A DNA stretch of 64,000 nt from Bedellia somnulentella. Its lineage: Eukaryota; Arthropoda; Insecta; Lepidoptera; Bedelliidae. Each line of letters starts with the position of its first letter. The first letter of the stretch is position 1. Of this stretch, positions 61,205 to 64,000 are shown piece by piece. The notes under the pieces were generated by a model. It was not told the origin of the DNA and did no database searches. It was given only the letters and a program-made list of their open reading frames with translations. The translations under genes and the position numbers were made by a program. The DNA lies in assembly GCA_963576735.1 (NCBI GenBank), contig OY755170.1:13934567-13998566 (forward strand), read 5' to 3'.

Positions 61205-64000
61205 ACTAATCCAGGTTAAACCAAACCTGAATTATTTCCATGCCTCTTTATTTTCGAAGCCGTCCGTTACCCAATTTTTCCATTTACACCTCAGCAGGAA
61301 TACTGAGAACTAAGATAACATAACTAAAAACACTATGTTTTCTTTCCAGGTTCCCCCGTGTTTTGTGGATAAAACGAATCTTATATATTTTTAGAGAATA
61401 TTCTTATGTCATCATAAATATATTATTTATTCTTAGTGACCTTTATGGTTATGTTCTTATGAACGATGAGATTGTTTAAATCTTTACGTGCATTTATATT
61501 TACTTTAATCATTCGATTTTAAATGGCTTACTTCTGTAATTTGATAATAGTCTATTGAAGCAGTCGGATACCAGGCCTATGTTTACATGAAATAAGTTTT
61601 TAATGATCAAAAATAAAAAATAATAATTGTCCAAAAAAAACAACTTTGTAAATAGGTTTCAATCAGATAACTCATTATTTATTAAAAAATACATTTTCTC
61701 GGCTTCCAACTATTGATAAATGCAGTCAAAAGCTAGCATTGTAAATTTTATTACGAATAATTTCTTTATAATCTTGTATCACCATATTTGAGGTGTAATT
61801 TTGTGCCTTTTAGTGGAACCCGTTAGTGCCATTTTTATGAACTTATTTATTTATCTCCTAGACGCAAGATAGCTACATAGTTTGAATAATCAATATTTTT
61901 GTCATTGCTGGAATTAAAATTTGTAAAATATTGTAGGAGTTGATATTTCAATATTTTCGTCTTTTTGAATATTTGATCACTAAAAGTAATCAATTCAACA
62001 CCATGTATTCAGTACAAATATATTTAAGTGGATGTTAGTTGAGCGATATATGTTTATTGAAGGACCAATATGTTTGACCTAATTAAATGTGTGCTCATAG
62101 TTTGGTTGGATAGAGAGCATGCTTTCAAGCCTGGAATGCTTATTTTTAGATTATTCCACTTTTCGCACAATGCGCTTACGCAATATTAACCATTCTAAAG
62201 TGTTCTTAGTGATAGCCATAAATATGGATGCATTTTTTATGAATCATATTTAGTATTGACAACCAAAGAGGTGTCGTAAAGCCGACACAGGTAATGAATC
62301 ACCTCTGCAATGACCTGGTGAAGAACTTACCCCTCAGAACAGTGAGTATAATATAATAGTACAACAAACCGTAACATATGTAAATAAGTTTATTTATTAA
62401 TTATAACATCTTTTTTGTTTTTAATAATGTAATAATAGTATATCTTGTACAAGTCTATATTTTTCACATGTATTTGAATTTTTTTTTATAGAGTGTTTAA
62501 ACTGTTTTATTAATTCCAACTAAATTAAATTGTATCTAATGACGCAACTTTTTTACAATGAAAATAAGTACTGATTTCTATGAAAAAAATTGTATTTTGA
62601 AGTATTTCCTATGCGGCTGATCAAATGCTAAATTAAATATTATTTAAATATTAAATTAAATTTTTATGTGAGTGTAACAATTGTCATAGTACCGTTATCG
62701 TTGGGATAGGTCAGCATGAAAAATTCTGGATATAAGAGACTTATCTATAACTGAGAACCATGGAATCAACTGAATTAACCTAAGAAATAAGAGAGAACTT
62801 TGAAACAAGTGAATAAAATGTATTATAAGAATGATGGTTATAAACTATAGTAAAAAATAAATTAAAACATATGCATTTCTTTTTTCTAGACATGATTCTT
62901 ACAAAAACAATGTTGCTGAAGACCGACAAAGTCGATATATAAAATAGTACTGGTAACGTTTTTATAAACTTCCAAGTGTAAACATATATTTTTTACTTAT
63001 TTCGACGTTATGGTTTTCTGAAACATATCTCCGTAAGTTCTTTAGTTTTAGATTTCCCGTCTGACCGATTTGAAAAGCATCCTATATATTGAGCGGTATT
63101 AAGTTATAATTAAGTTATATTTTAAATGTACTATAAATATTTATTATATTTTAATGGTGTATTTTAAGTTAAAACTAGAAATAATCTGTAGTTTGCTTTG
63201 TTATAATAGTGTAAAACTAAATCAAAACACCAATATCTCTACGTCATTTAGAAATAATATATTTAAAGAATATAATATTTTAAAACAATCCGCATTTAGA
63301 AATGGCCTGGCTTTTCATGTATATTTAGAGCCAAATCTTTTTTTATATAAAATTAGGGAATACACCTATATATTAACATATGCACTTTTCGTAGTATTTT
63401 GCGCTATTGCATACATACACTATTTAGTTTATTTTCTGTCTTTCTTCCGTATAATATTGCTTTGTGCTTGGCATCAATAAAAGTAGTACATTATGAAGGA
63501 ATGATAGGCTTAGCAACCGATTTGGATTCTAAGATTTCAAGGAACTAAGCGATCTAATTCGACTAAGATCTCATTTGTAATGGAAAGTATGTTGACGAAT
63601 AAAAACAGTATACTACCGCATTAGTGCGTCATGGTTAACAAGATGTCATAGTTTAGTTATGAGCTCATTACCTGACCAAATTGAGTGCAATAAAAGTCAC
63701 TTCATATGCGGGTGTGTTGAAAATGAATTCTATGATTGTAACCTTTTGATATTCTTGTAGAAACATTTTTACCTTAGAAAACTTTTTCTGTAAATAGATT
63801 GCTGTACAATCGAAAGCAATATTAAGTACCTACATATTTAATAAGTCCTTCTTTTGATGCTTTTTCGTTTATATTTATTTGCAAAACCAAACTTTATAGC
63901 ATTATAAGAATGAAAATTGACAGACAAAACTAAGTCTATAAAATCTTTTAACGTCTTTAGTTGTTCGACAACATTTTTAATATTTACAATAGATCACTTA
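61205..64000. other. No recognised feature
   Basis: Very AT-rich. A 108-codon frame at 63154-63480 (+) encodes a low-complexity, partly hydrophobic product (SFRNNIFKEYNILKQ, later a Tyr/Leu/Phe-rich end). Nothing supports it as a gene beyond being open. Confidence 0.35.

Noticed and set aside
63154..63480. 108-codon gene near the right edge
   Set aside because: Low-complexity AT-rich translation, no domain, no splice signals or similar copies seen.

Overview
This is an AT-rich stretch of an insect nuclear genome, most likely a moth or butterfly. That inference rests on the spliced intron-rich host gene, the density of tRNA-derived SINEs, mariner, RTE-like and CR1/Jockey-like retrotransposons, and repeat families of a kind I associate with Lepidoptera. 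No operon, CRISPR array or prokaryotic signal is present. One assembly gap (about 200 N, 18942-19141) breaks the window.

The one clear host gene is a flotillin-1 (Flo1) orthologue on the + strand. It has ten coding exons from 38514 to 58346, a continuous reading frame of 446 codons, and GT-AG junctions that preserve phase throughout. Its introns (up to 5.7 kb) are packed with transposable elements: a 596-bp hAT-type MITE in intron 2; a 2-kb transposon with an intact 560-codon gene in intron 5; several copies of a roughly 250-bp repeat tailed by TATG units; retrotransposon relics in introns 7 and 9. Directly after exon 9 lies a cluster of partial tandem copies of exon 9 itself.

Layout. 1-2500: decayed Ty1/copia element interrupted by a non-LTR 3' end. 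2500-13600: mostly unique or unrecognised AT-rich DNA with an RTE relic at 4.2-4.9 kb and scattered SINE-like copies. 13620-17160: a non-LTR tail, a possible 1.6-kb non-autonomous element, and a mariner (15724-17023) sitting inside an older dispersed repeat. 17258-25580: an 8.3-kb Tc1/mariner-type element with about 607-bp, nearly identical terminal inverted repeats and TA target duplications. Inside it are a DD41D-type transposase gene whose third catalytic Asp is Tyr, an ORF1 with a PHD finger on +, a CR1/Jockey-like ORF2 (endonuclease plus reverse transcriptase) on -, and what looks like one spliced cellular exon on -. 25600-38500: SINEs, relics, a tRNA-like sequence, a 400-bp MITE inside an RTE relic. 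38514-58346: flotillin-1. 58350-64000: tRNA-derived palindromes, one SINE, then AT-rich sequence with no recognised gene.

The genes do not form one pathway: apart from flotillin and one or two orphan candidate exons, every coding remnant belongs to a mobile element. Nested insertions can be ordered from target duplications and interrupted older copies: mariner into an older repeat, a hAT-like MITE into RTE, the 560-codon element into a SINE-like repeat, a LINE tail into copia.
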